NCBI GenBank assembly: GCA_019748155.1
Contig: JAIEPY010000039.1
Coordinates: forward strand, 1 to 64,000
Direction of reading: 5' to 3'
Length of the DNA stretch: 64,000 nucleotides
Source of the DNA: Burkholderiales bacterium
GTDB taxonomy: Bacteria; Pseudomonadota; Gammaproteobacteria; Burkholderiales; UBA11063
Both the position numbers and the translations under genes were made by a program. Numbering within the stretch: position 1 is the first letter of the stretch; the number at the start of each line of letters is the position of its first letter. The notes beneath the pieces are model-generated. The model was not told the origin of the DNA and made no database searches. It was given only the letters and a program-made list of their open reading frames with translations. Positions 37,301 through 45,039 of this stretch are shown here, piece by piece.

Positions 37301-38272
37301 TTTAAATAAATAGCCATATGGTGTTTTAGTCATTAAATCTGATGCATGAAGTTGATATTTATGGGGTGCAACTCGGTTTAGTTTAATTTCGCCACTAAAA
37401 TCGCTGATTGATTTAGTTTTACTACCGGTTAATTGACTAACGTGCTGTTGATTGCTATCAAATATCGTATTTATATTGCGAATGCTACCATCTGTAACCT
37501 TCGCATTTAGCTTAACTTGATAACCTTTGTGCCCGATACTGTAAATCTGTAGTTGTCCATAATTCCAGTCGTGGTAGTCAGTTAGTTTGGAACCTGTGAA
37601 ATTTAAACTCATTGCCATTTTGCCATTAGCTGGGTTAGCTTGAATTGCTAAATTATGCTCATTATCTTGTCCATTTATCAATTGCAGCTTGAGCTTATTG
37701 ATAGTAAATGCATCCATATGATGTTTACTATCAGTTAAAGAAATATTGAAATTATTAAGCATAATATTTCTTTGGGCTAAGAGATGATATTCCCAATCAA
37801 TTTCAGGGGGCGTTGATGTTTTTAAATTAGTTAATACTTGCTTATTGAGCAACAAGTTATTGTTTTTGTCAAACTCAAAATTTAATTGGCTTCCATCTAT
37901 TGAGATTAATTTAAATATTGGTTGAAACTGAAATAAACTACGATAAGATAAAATCAAGCTAATTTGTTTAATTTGAATAAATGGTTGCGAGCGAAGCTTG
38001 TCTTTAAGGCTTATATTGTTAAGATTTAAGTATGGCGCGCCATGATTATCAAATCCAGTTTTTAGTGAGCTGAATTCGAGTTGATAAGCACTTTTGTCTT
38101 TAACCATTTGTTTGATTTGGCTGGTGTAGTTATCTAGGTTTATAAATAAATAAAGCATGCTTCCAGAAATAATAGCGCTAGATCCTACTGTGAGAGCTAA
38201 AGCTATTTTAAGCAGCAGTAATTTATGCTTAGGTTTAATTTTTTGTTTGGCTGGAGTTGGCGTATTATTCAT
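34283..38272 (-). CDS. Second YhdP/AsmA-like large protein, paralogue of yhdP
   Basis: A 1329-residue protein with one N-terminal membrane helix (about 24-48) and a long beta-rich periplasmic body. Its C-terminal 250 residues align with the YhdP at 17502-21500: NGNGTLDLGLSWPGGL, LLQLNPGLFGALMGVINL, VSTFGNYYLESNTID, and TAGIVTLNPFIGAFIYLGE. A CLGC motif (Cys1093, Cys1096) matches CFGC in the first copy. The middle region is more diverged, with an acidic insert near 900-940. ATG 38272 is used; a TTG two codons upstream is less likely. It follows the HAD-like gene by 6 bases and ends the lpxK operon. A phospholipid-transport role is inferred. Confidence 0.83.
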   Translation of the reverse strand: MNNTPTPAKQKIKPKHKLLLLKIALALTVGSSAIISGSMLYLFINLDNYTSQIKQMVKDKSAYQLEFSSLKTGFDNHGAPYLNLNNISLKDKLRSQPFIQIKQISLILSYRSLFQFQPIFKLISIDGSQLNFEFDKNNNLLLNKQVLTNLKTSTPPEIDWEYHLLAQRNIMLNNFNISLTDSKHHMDAFTINKLKLQLINGQDNEHNLAIQANPANGKMAMSLNFTGSKLTDYHDWNYGQLQIYSIGHKGYQVKLNAKVTDGSIRNINTIFDSNQQHVSQLTGSKTKSISDFSGEIKLNRVAPHKYQLHASDLMTKTPYGYLFKHASIDGYFTLDSGGRLEIKNVGLEGINSLIKLSKFSNKLKVHGDLKTIHFDWHGTIYKPHGLNFITDFEQIGLDSKESNIPSFNHLSGRIIAGESSGTLSLKLKDTTLDYPKNLWQPLNIQNLITLIHWDHESQNHLRVSLPTLAYQGSGINFSANATYIPIESSLKAQIKLTKLDINQIYKLLPKSVDKSSVAYIKQNFTTGGFYDTTITMNGNPAKLPFESGGGTLSIDSKFNHVSYQFQPKWNGLTNIRGTIKGRNQAVNANIVGADLEQIHLGKTNLDLADILAKKFILNIQGFLTGNSEDFLAYLISSPYESQIEPISRKIKLSGQSQINFKASLPLETPEKLKLTGQYITHNNQLSFATESPLNIEEINGSLNFTQNGLAKSQLNARGLNSELQLNIHNSNELELNASNLDYSYLVNTFYPQLNQIISGHAASNAKFNLKSQSLVLSSDLQGISLNAPAPIAKKESEISKLQISVNLGSDNSLIGVNYANNIFAKAQLGKDYNLEYLNLGIGTNNYMMSDESVKAPITIKAQLDNVYTEQWAQFISKLTAANEKTNTESILTSVNESENALVEESNTILSEIESSPQSPDNGESEDEQLYAKSPLFPIQVEVNSNAFWIKNYNLDQGKANFLIFPSQIFARIDTPDISGDINYLLDENKLYLNFQRLLFSTENFKPEQTAQESKLESAVNNESAPIVAELETGYVPNLPITYVNIEELYLQNHYSGNLTGTVYQQNDSLFLENMKLTNKSATTLLNLTSHCLGCSESDAYVALNIHSDIDNFGLFLIKLDQGGVYRNGNGTLDLGLSWPGGLTDFKRKSLVGRANLNIQNGELLQLNPGLFGALMGVINLSAINISNLNHFNFNTLFGKGFAVKNLDTNLYLNQDDLKIENLDLHGEVADVSTFGNYYLESNTIDTYLTVTPRLSGTIATTAGIVTLNPFIGAFIYLGEKLIGDPINKALAISYHVQGNVESPTMTQTKISNQVLKNFKSSFDFLKPLQ

Positions 38273-38278
38273 TAGCAA

Positions 38279-39067
38279 TTATTTCAGGTGGTTGTTTAAC
38301 CAGCTGCCTCGGGTGGGATTTGGGAGCATAAAGTATTTCTCGCCAAAATCATCAAATAGATCACTATCTTCAGGGTAGTCATGTGCAGTATTTTGTTTAA
38401 AGTCAGGGAAATCTTGGATGTCACTACCAAAATAGCCGATGATTGGCAGAGCGGTGAAACTCTTAGTCGTAGTTACATTTTCGTAATCACCATTTAGTAC
38501 TGCGCTAAACCTTGGATTTTTATTGCTGTCAGATGCATGTGTGGCAAAGATGATACTATCATAACAAATATGCTGTTGTTTTAAGTTATTCTGAGTTTCG
38601 GAAATCATGTTAAAATTTTTGTTATCAATACTACCATCCCGATTGGTAATAATAATTACACGGGCTCCAGCATTTTGTAAGTCACAACTGACTTCGGAAG
38701 CGCCAGGTAACGCAGAGTAATTATTTATCGACTCTATGCCGCGATGAATGTCTGTGTTGGGAGATGTCGCTGCTTGAGTTAGCTTTATAGCCGAATTATC
38801 CAGCAAAGTGCCATCAAGAGCAAAAACAACTGCCCAGGTATGAGCTTTTAACCCTGATTCTGTAACATTATCTAAAATTTGATTATACGCATTATAAAAA
38901 ACTTGCCGATAAATAACCTTAGCTTCAGCAGAGTTACGATACCAAAGTAACGCATCATAACCCGCACTTTGTTGGTGCTCTGGTTTGCAATCTACGGTTT
39001 CAGATGTTTCTGCAAAATTTATGCTCGGAATAATTAGCCAAGCTATAAGAATGAGTTTTTTTATCAA
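38279..39067 (-). CDS. Exported HAD/acid-phosphatase-like protein lacking the catalytic Asp
   Basis: A 262-residue protein with a signal peptide (about 1-19) and the fold pattern of class B/C bacterial acid phosphatases such as lipoprotein e(P4). The first HAD motif, normally DxDGT or DxDET, reads F-A-L-D-G-T with Ala83 in place of the nucleophilic Asp; the DNA shows a clean GCT codon. Motif II IIITNRD is intact, and the fourth motif reads GSDIQDFP where GDN/GDxxxD is usual. It is therefore probably not a normal phosphatase and may bind a nucleotide or phosphate ligand. It lies between kdsB and the second YhdP-like gene. Confidence 0.75.
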   Translation of the reverse strand: MIKKLILIAWLIIPSINFAETSETVDCKPEHQQSAGYDALLWYRNSAEAKVIYRQVFYNAYNQILDNVTESGLKAHTWAVVFALDGTLLDNSAIKLTQAATSPNTDIHRGIESINNYSALPGASEVSCDLQNAGARVIIITNRDGSIDNKNFNMISETQNNLKQQHICYDSIIFATHASDSNKNPRFSAVLNGDYENVTTTKSFTALPIIGYFGSDIQDFPDFKQNTAHDYPEDSDLFDDFGEKYFMLPNPTRGSWLNNHLK

Positions 39068-39098
39068 GTTAATAATATCCTAAAGTGGGGTAGTTATA

Positions 39099-39869
39099 CT
39101 ATTTTTCTTGCGCCAAAATTATCTGACGAACGCGTAACAAGTCTTCCAAAGTATCAACTCCAGTCGCTGGCGCATGATTAGTGGTCATAACCGCAATCTT
39201 ATAGCCATTATATAAAGCTCGCAATTGTTCCAGTGCTTCGACCTGTTCTAGCGGGCAACTAGGTAATTGATTATAAATATTTAAAAAATTTACTTGGTAG
39301 GCGTAAATTCCAATGTGACGCAGCACATTAAGATGTTTTGGCAGTTCAATGTCATTAGCATTATTAAATCCTTCGCGGTAATAAGGAATCGCTGCTCGAG
39401 AAAAATATAGTGCAAGATTATTCTTATTGAGTACTACCTTCACCACGTTGGGATTAAAAACTTCCTCAGCGCTGTGAATAGGGTGTGCAATAGTGGCAAT
39501 AGAGCTTCGTTTAGCTGCAATGAAATTAGCCAACTGATTGATTAATTCTGGATCAATTAACGGTTCGTCACCTTGAACGTTGACAATTATTTCATCTTCC
39601 GCTAAGGAAAGTTGTTGCACCACTTCTGCAATACGGTCTGTTCCAGATTGATGCTCTGTAGAGGTCATAATTACGTCAAGATTATGCTGTTTACAAACTG
39701 TAAAAATTTCCTCATGGTCAGTAGCAACTACCACCCGCGTTGCTTTGCTGGTTGCTGCTTGCTGCGCTACTCTAACGATTAATGGTAAACCAACCACATC
39801 AAGCAACATTTTGCGTGGTAAGCGAGTAGAACTCATTCTTGCCGGTATTACTACGGTGAATTTACTCAT
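39099..39869 (-). CDS. kdsB: CMP-KDO synthetase (3-deoxy-manno-octulosonate cytidylyltransferase)
   Basis: KdsB activates KDO with CTP for transfer to lipid A in LPS core synthesis. The 256-residue protein starts with [17 protein letters not shown], and contains [11 protein letters not shown] and [12 protein letters not shown], all family signatures. ATG 39869 is chosen over 39872 by similarity of the N-terminus; the longer frame relies on a TTG. Its 5' end overlaps the ycaR stop codon by 8 bases, so translation is coupled. The order lpxK-ycaR-kdsB equals that of E. coli. Confidence 0.95.
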   Translation of the reverse strand: MSKFTVVIPARMSSTRLPRKMLLDVVGLPLIVRVAQQAATSKATRVVVATDHEEIFTVCKQHNLDVIMTSTEHQSGTDRIAEVVQQLSLAEDEIIVNVQGDEPLIDPELINQLANFIAAKRSSIATIAHPIHSAEEVFNPNVVKVVLNKNNLALYFSRAAIPYYREGFNNANDIELPKHLNVLRHIGIYAYQVNFLNIYNQLPSCPLEQVEALEQLRALYNGYKIAVMTTNHAPATGVDTLEDLLRVRQIILAQEK

Positions 39870-40032
39870 CATCAAGCTTTCGCGCTTGGTCAATTAACAT
39901 TACAGGAATTCCATCGTCAATTTGATAGGCAAGTTTACATTTGTGACAAACTAGTTCTTGCTCATTTTTGTGATAATCAAGAGCAGCCTTACATACAGGA
40001 CAGACCAATATTTCTAGTAATTTAGCTTCCAT
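39862..40032 (-). CDS. ycaR: Trm112/UPF0434 family zinc-ribbon small protein
   Basis: A 56-residue protein read from the sequence between lpxK and kdsB, with CPVC (about 11-14) and CHKC (29-32) zinc-ribbon cysteines and the family ending [16 protein letters not shown]. This is the YcaR/Trm112-like group found between lpxK and kdsB in many Gram-negative bacteria. In eukaryotes Trm112 activates methyltransferases; the bacterial role is unsettled. It overlaps lpxK by 11 bases at its start and kdsB at its end. Confidence 0.93.
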   Translation of the reverse strand: MEAKLLEILVCPVCKAALDYHKNEQELVCHKCKLAYQIDDGIPVMLIDQARKLDDE

Positions 40033-41059
40033 TTGTTTTATATTCCTTTTGAGTTAAGTGTACCATTTGCTCAATTAACTGATTATTGTCTAATCTCGCG
40101 TTAACCACCGCCACCCAAATATTGGATGCAGCAAATTGAGCTAATTTGGTATAGTCTTTTTCAGTCGTTATTATCGCATATTGTGAGTTTATATCGGATT
40201 TTAGATAATGATAATGATCCGGAAAAGCCTGCTGTTTAATGAGCTTTACGCCTAAATTTTCCAAATAACTAAAAAACCGTGTCGGGTTACCAATTGCGGC
40301 AATTGCCATTAGTTGCTTGTCTTTCATTTCTTGAACCGTTGCGATATGCTGCGTTTGTGGGTTATAGAAGTGTACGAATTCAGGAACTTGATAATATACG
40401 GGAACTTTATATTTTGCTAAGATGTTTGCAAGTCGGTCATGATTTTCATAACCATTAACTACAATAGCATCAACGCTGTTTAACCGATTCATGCCTTCAC
40501 GAAGAGGACCAAGTGGTAGTACATGTTGATTACCAAACATTCTGCTACTCTCAACCACACAAATCTCCATATCGCGGTCGAGATAGTAGTGCTGCATTCC
40601 ATCATCTGCAAGAATTAATTGAGTATCGGGGTATTCACGAAGTAATAGCTGTGCTGCAGCTACCCGTTTGCGAGCAATCGCGACTCTAAATCCGGCTTGT
40701 GCATAAATCATTGCTTCATCACCAACTACCGCGCTTGAGTCACTGGTCTTTACAATTAATTCTTTATCTGCATTACCTTTGTAACCACGTAAAATTATTC
40801 CAACCTTAATCCCTCTTGCGATTAATTCTGCAGCTAATGCCTTGGTGAGAGGTGTTTTGCCAGCTCCACCTACGCTGATATTACCAATCACAACAACTGG
40901 GATAGCTATTTTAGTCTGGGTTTTTAATTTAAATATAAACAAGCATTTACGGATTCTAACGATAATAGCATAGATAATGCTAAATGGAAATAAAAGCAAA
41001 GTTAAAAATGGGTTTGCCTTATTGTACCAGTGCTGTTCTATAATATGTTGGAGTTTCAT
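40022..41059 (-). CDS. lpxK: Tetraacyldisaccharide 4'-kinase
   Basis: LpxK phosphorylates the 4' position of the lipid A disaccharide at the inner membrane. The 345-residue protein has an N-terminal hydrophobic anchor (about 18-38), P-loop [12 protein letters not shown] (59-70), and [19 protein letters not shown] with the catalytic DDGxQH element. It heads the minus-strand LPS operon. The usual upstream msbA is not present; instead a 246-base gap separates it from the divergent nudJ. Confidence 0.95.
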   Translation of the reverse strand: MKLQHIIEQHWYNKANPFLTLLLFPFSIIYAIIVRIRKCLFIFKLKTQTKIAIPVVVIGNISVGGAGKTPLTKALAAELIARGIKVGIILRGYKGNADKELIVKTSDSSAVVGDEAMIYAQAGFRVAIARKRVAAAQLLLREYPDTQLILADDGMQHYYLDRDMEICVVESSRMFGNQHVLPLGPLREGMNRLNSVDAIVVNGYENHDRLANILAKYKVPVYYQVPEFVHFYNPQTQHIATVQEMKDKQLMAIAAIGNPTRFFSYLENLGVKLIKQQAFPDHYHYLKSDINSQYAIITTEKDYTKLAQFAASNIWVAVVNARLDNNQLIEQMVHLTQKEYKTNGS

Positions 41060-41317
41060 GTGTTGATATGATATTTCTGCTACTAAATTAATTCCGTATT
41101 TTACTTTATTTTATCATATGTTTTATAAGAATATAACCTTTGTAATAATGTTGTTATTGTCTGATGTGCACAGGCGCATTAGCTTGTCTTTGAATATTAT
41201 CTTAATCACGATTAGCTAACTTAGGGGATAGTTTCTGATTTGTGATTGAGATGGTAAAGCATTTATAACACGGTAATGCTAAAATACTTGTTTGTAGTGT
41301 AAAAATTGGGGGATGCT

Positions 41318-41806
41318 ATGTGGCATACGCATATAACAGTTGCGGCTGTAATTGAACATCAAAATAAATTTTTGTTAGTTAGCGATAATACTTCACAAGG
41401 AATTAGGCTTAATCAGCCAGCAGGTCACTTGGAAGCAAGTGAGGATTTGCTTGCGGCAATCGTTCGCGAAGTAAAAGAAGAGTCGTCAATGGATTTTGTA
41501 CCTGAGGGGGTTGTTGGGATATATTTGTATCATCCCAGTCCAGAAAAAACATATCTAAGAGTTTGTTTTTCAGGACGCTTGCTGGATTATGCCAAAGTAC
41601 CTTGTCCTGCGGCAGATGATGATGACGTAATTGCTGCGGGTTGGTATGATTTAACCACTATCCAAAAACGTGCCAGTGAACATCGCAGTCAATTAGTAAC
41701 GCAATGCATTGATGATTATTTGAGTGGGCAATTATTTCCATTGAGTATGCTTCATAATATAACCTCAAGATATACAAAATTAAGTAGCTCACCTATTACT
41801 GCATAG
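41318..41806 (+). CDS. nudJ: NUDIX hydrolase, NudJ-like
   Basis: A 162-residue Nudix pyrophosphatase. The Nudix box runs from about 40 to 62 and has Gly-x5-Glu, then REVKEE; the next conserved Gly is Ser here (EESSM). Family members near mnmA, such as E. coli NudJ, hydrolyse thiamin pyrophosphate precursors and nucleoside di- and triphosphates. ATG 41318 follows GGGGGA; the frame also opens from a TTG at 41306. It is followed by mnmA after 32 bases, the same gene order as E. coli nudJ-mnmA. Confidence 0.88.
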   Translation: MWHTHITVAAVIEHQNKFLLVSDNTSQGIRLNQPAGHLEASEDLLAAIVREVKEESSMDFVPEGVVGIYLYHPSPEKTYLRVCFSGRLLDYAKVPCPAADDDDVIAAGWYDLTTIQKRASEHRSQLVTQCIDDYLSGQLFPLSMLHNITSRYTKLSSSPITA

Positions 41807-41838
41807 GGTGAGCTGTTATAAAATTAAATTGGATTAAA

Positions 41839-42897
41839 ATGACTAAGGTAGTAGTTGGAATGTCGGGAGGAGTTGACTCTTCAGTTGCCGCATATTTATT
41901 AAAGCAGCAAGGTTACGAGGTGATCGGTATCTTTATGCAAAATTGGGAAGATGACAATAATGATGGCTATTGCACTATCAAAGAAGATAGTATGGATGCC
42001 ATTGCCGTTGCTGATTTGCTGGGCATTGAAATAGAAATTGTTAATTTTGCTAAAGAGTATAAAGAACGTGTATTTAGTTATTTCTTAGCTGAATATCAAG
42101 CTGGACGTACTCCAAACCCAGATATTTTATGTAACTCTGAGATAAAATTTAAGGCCTTTTTGGAGCACGCTTTAAACCTAGGGGCAGAATATGTCGCAAC
42201 TGGGCACTATGTTGATAAGCAAGTGTCTCAGCATGGTGAAGTATTAGTTAAAGCAGCGGATAAAAATAAAGATCAAAGCTACTTTCTCTATCGGCTTAAT
42301 CAATACCAGATTTCGCATTCACTATTTCCTTTAGGTGGGATGTGTAAACCTGAAGTTCGCAAGATCGCTGCTGAACTGAATTTACCTAATGCCAGCAAAA
42401 AAGACAGCACAGGAATTTGCTTTATTGGTGAGCGACCATTTAGGGCATTTTTGCAGCAATATATGCCGATTAAGTCTGGCAAAATGGTGACTCCAGATGG
42501 TAAAATAGTTGGTGAGCATCAGGGGTTAATGTACTATACCATTGGACAACGTAAGGGCCTAGGCATTGGTGGGCAAGGTGATCCGTGGTTTGTTGCTGAT
42601 AAAAATTTATCTGCGAATGAGTTAATTGTCGTACAAGGGCATCAGCATCCGATGTTACTAAAGCAAACTTTGCGTGCCTCGCAGCTGAGTTTTGGGCAAA
42701 ATGTTTTACCTGCAGCTGGATATTATACTGCCAAGACACGTTATCGGATGCAAGATGCAGCATGTCAACTAGGTTATGTAAATGAAGATTGTATTGAGCT
42801 AAGCTTTACTGAACCGCAGTGGGCAATTACACCTGGTCAATCAGTGGTGATTTATGATGGTGAGTTATGTTTAGGTGGTGGAATCATTGTTTCATAG
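41839..42897 (+). CDS. mnmA: tRNA-specific 2-thiouridylase MnmA
   Basis: MnmA thiolates U34 of tRNAs for Lys, Glu and Gln, taking sulfur from the TusE relay. The 352-residue protein has the PP-loop [12 protein letters not shown] (7-18), catalytic Cys98 in [12 protein letters not shown] and Cys194 in [13 protein letters not shown], and the tRNA-binding [10 protein letters not shown]. All key residues are present. It pairs with nudJ upstream. Confidence 0.96.
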   Translation: MTKVVVGMSGGVDSSVAAYLLKQQGYEVIGIFMQNWEDDNNDGYCTIKEDSMDAIAVADLLGIEIEIVNFAKEYKERVFSYFLAEYQAGRTPNPDILCNSEIKFKAFLEHALNLGAEYVATGHYVDKQVSQHGEVLVKAADKNKDQSYFLYRLNQYQISHSLFPLGGMCKPEVRKIAAELNLPNASKKDSTGICFIGERPFRAFLQQYMPIKSGKMVTPDGKIVGEHQGLMYYTIGQRKGLGIGGQGDPWFVADKNLSANELIVVQGHQHPMLLKQTLRASQLSFGQNVLPAAGYYTAKTRYRMQDAACQLGYVNEDCIELSFTEPQWAITPGQSVVIYDGELCLGGGIIVS

Positions 42898-42991
42898 GCT
42901 CTCAAATGAATCAGGTTGCACATCAATTATTGATATGGATTCGACGCTACACCAAGTAGTTAATAATTAAATTTTGAATTAAAGGGAACTA

Positions 42992-43195
42992 ATGAAAAAT
43001 ACTAAATATGTATCTGAAGCAACGACTTTTATCAATGGTTTATTAAATAAGCCTGGCAATCATGAGCAGCAAATGAAATTGCGTAGTACTTGGTGGGATA
43101 CGGCGTTTCGTGATCAGGATGAGGTGAAACATGCCGCTGAGTCTGAAGTAAAACATGATGGATATGTCTATTTTAGTTATAAGCAAAATAAATAA
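42992..43195 (+). CDS. DUF3460 family small protein
   Basis: A 67-residue protein with the DUF3460 pattern: YVSEATTFINGLL, then QMKLRSTWWD, a hydrophilic helix with Asp/Glu/Ala, and YVYFSY at the end. The family is known mostly from betaproteobacteria and has no assigned function; it supports the taxonomic reading of this window. AAGGGA precedes the ATG. Its stop codon is followed directly by the ATG of the methyltransferase, so the two are coupled. Confidence 0.82.
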   Translation: MKNTKYVSEATTFINGLLNKPGNHEQQMKLRSTWWDTAFRDQDEVKHAAESEVKHDGYVYFSYKQNK

Positions 43196-43861
43196 ATGCA
43201 AAAAGCGCTTTTAACGCCAGAGCTGCACAGATACTGTCTAGAACATGGTGTTCGTGAACATCTGCTCTTACGTGAACTTAGACTAGAAAGTGATAAGTTG
43301 TGTAACTCGCAAATGCTGATAAACCCCGATCAAGGAGCGTTTATGGCACAGCTTGCACGGTTAATGTGTGCTAAAAATTATTTGGAAATTGGTGTTTTTA
43401 CTGGGTATAGTACATTATGGATGGCATTAGCTATGCCGAATGATGCTAAAATAACTGCTTTAGATATTAGCGACAAATATTTACAAAGCGCTAGTACTTA
43501 CTGGCAACGTGCTGGTGTTGCTGAAAAAATTACTACAATAATTGCGCCTGCAGCGGAAAGCTTACGAGCTTTGCAGCAAACTAATGCGGTTTATGATATT
43601 GCATTTATTGATGCAAATAAGTCCGAGTATGTAGAATATTATGAAGCATGTCTACGCTTGGTAAGACCAGGTGGTTTGATTATAATTGATAATGTCTTAA
43701 TGTATGGTCAAGTCTTAGATGGTAATCCACGTAAAAATTATGTTAAGGTATTACAAGAACTTAATGATCTGATTTATCATGATGAGCGAGTGGAGGTTTG
43801 TATGTTGGCTATTGGAGATGGTATGACTCTGGCTCGAAAAAAGGATATGTATGAAGCGTAG
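43196..43861 (+). CDS. Class I SAM-dependent O-methyltransferase (family 3)
   Basis: A 221-residue methyltransferase of the catechol/caffeoyl-CoA O-methyltransferase family. The SAM site is EIGVFTGYSTLWMALAMP (about 62-79), metal-binding Asp residues lie in FIDANKSEYVEYYE and IIDNVLMYGQVLD, and ALDISDKYLQ is motif II. It would need a divalent cation and act on a catechol-like substrate; the substrate is unknown. It occupies the place before tolR where tolQ normally lies, and its last 11 bases overlap tolR. Confidence 0.88.
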   Translation: MQKALLTPELHRYCLEHGVREHLLLRELRLESDKLCNSQMLINPDQGAFMAQLARLMCAKNYLEIGVFTGYSTLWMALAMPNDAKITALDISDKYLQSASTYWQRAGVAEKITTIIAPAAESLRALQQTNAVYDIAFIDANKSEYVEYYEACLRLVRPGGLIIIDNVLMYGQVLDGNPRKNYVKVLQELNDLIYHDERVEVCMLAIGDGMTLARKKDMYEA

Positions 43862-44261
43862 AATTAGGCGTAACAAATTACAAAGCCAAATGAATGTGGT
43901 GCCATATATTGATGTTATGTTGGTATTGCTAGTTATTTTTATGATTACTGCACCTATGTTTACGCCTGGCGTAATCAATTTGCCAAGTGTAGGTAAAGCC
44001 TCTCAGGTTACTAAACAACCTTTGGAAATAAATATTGATGCAAGTGGTAATTATACAATAACTCAAAATAATAAAAATATCCCAGTTGCATCTTTAACAG
44101 ACTTGGTTAGTAAAGCGGTCACCATGGCAACTGATGATACACCGGTAGTAATTTCTGCGGATAAAGAAGTTCAATATGATAAAGTGATAGCTGTCGTAGA
44201 TAGATTATACAGCTCTGGTATTAAGAAAGTAGCATTGGTAGTTAAGCAAAAAAATGGTTAA
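43851..44261 (+). CDS. tolR: TolR/ExbD family proton-channel protein
   Basis: A 136-residue inner-membrane protein with one N-terminal helix and a periplasmic domain. The helix carries the conserved proton-relay Asp in VPYIDVMLVLLVIFMITAP (about residue 21). It would form the stator channel with TolQ/ExbB, and with TolA downstream it is assigned to the Tol system. No tolQ/exbB gene is present in this window. It overlaps the methyltransferase upstream and tolA downstream. Confidence 0.9.
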   Translation: MKRRIRRNKLQSQMNVVPYIDVMLVLLVIFMITAPMFTPGVINLPSVGKASQVTKQPLEINIDASGNYTITQNNKNIPVASLTDLVSKAVTMATDDTPVVISADKEVQYDKVIAVVDRLYSSGIKKVALVVKQKNG

Positions 44262-45021
44262 GCAGCAGACAAAAACCAGCACAATAATATCACTTTCCCT
44301 ACATATTGGGGTAGTTGTTCTTTTATTGATCTTTGGTAAGCCAATTTCAATTTTAGTGCCGTCGCGTTCAGATGGGATTGAAGTTAGTTTGGTGTCTCAG
44401 CCAAATCAAAATATTCAAGCTTATCAACCGCAAATAAAGGCTCCGCCTGCTCCGATTAAGGTTATGGACACACCTGCGGATATTAATGTTAAACAACAGA
44501 ATCAGGCGCAACCCAAGCCAACGCCAAAAGCAGAACAACCCAAAGTTGATCCTAAATTAGCTAAAACAGCACAACAAACCGATAATACTAAAGCACCAGC
44601 ACCTACAAATAATAAAGCTAAGCTAGTTAATAAAAAAGTGCAAGTTAATGATCTGCTTGGTGATGTGTTATCTGAAAATACTTCTTCAGTGCGTAAGGGC
44701 AAAGCTTTGGGTGGAAATCCCAATGGCACTAGCGATAGTAATAATCTAGTTGGAAATTATGCGGATCAGGTAATTAATGCGGTGCGTCCATTTGTTTTGA
44801 TTCCTGATGATGTAAATCCTAAAGCCAAAGCAATTGTTAAAGTTGTTTTAAACCCTAATTTAAGTGTTCGCAGTGTTAGCCTTATTAAATCAAGTGGCAA
44901 TCCACAGTATGACCAAAATATTCAAAACGCAATTATGCGTCTCAAAGTATTTCCACCGTTGCCAGATAATGCCAATTTTGTGGATTTCAGAATTTTAAAT
45001 TTAACCTTTAGACCTCAATAA
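44254..45021 (+). CDS. tolA: TolA/TonB-like energy transducer
   Basis: A 255-residue protein with an N-terminal transmembrane helix, a Lys/Pro/Gln-rich middle (about 55-130), and a C-terminal TolA/TonB domain (about 165-255, with AIVKVVLNPNLSVRSVSLIKSSG). The helix keeps the SxxxH pair (Ser13, His17) that couples to the TolQR channel. It would transmit proton-motive force to TolB and Pal in the outer membrane. It is shorter than E. coli TolA, mainly through a shorter linker. It overlaps tolR by 8 bases. Confidence 0.88.
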   Translation: MVKQQTKTSTIISLSLHIGVVVLLLIFGKPISILVPSRSDGIEVSLVSQPNQNIQAYQPQIKAPPAPIKVMDTPADINVKQQNQAQPKPTPKAEQPKVDPKLAKTAQQTDNTKAPAPTNNKAKLVNKKVQVNDLLGDVLSENTSSVRKGKALGGNPNGTSDSNNLVGNYADQVINAVRPFVLIPDDVNPKAKAIVKVVLNPNLSVRSVSLIKSSGNPQYDQNIQNAIMRLKVFPPLPDNANFVDFRILNLTFRPQ

Positions 45022-45039
45022 TCAAGGAGTTAGTTGTCT

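Noticed and set aside
41060-41305. Gap between lpxK and nudJ examined for a tRNA, small RNA or small gene
   Set aside because: No cloverleaf, strong hairpin or coding frame with a ribosome-binding site was found.
42470-42763. 97-codon minus-strand frame inside mnmA
   Set aside because: It is antisense to a complete mnmA and has no start signals or recognisable motif.
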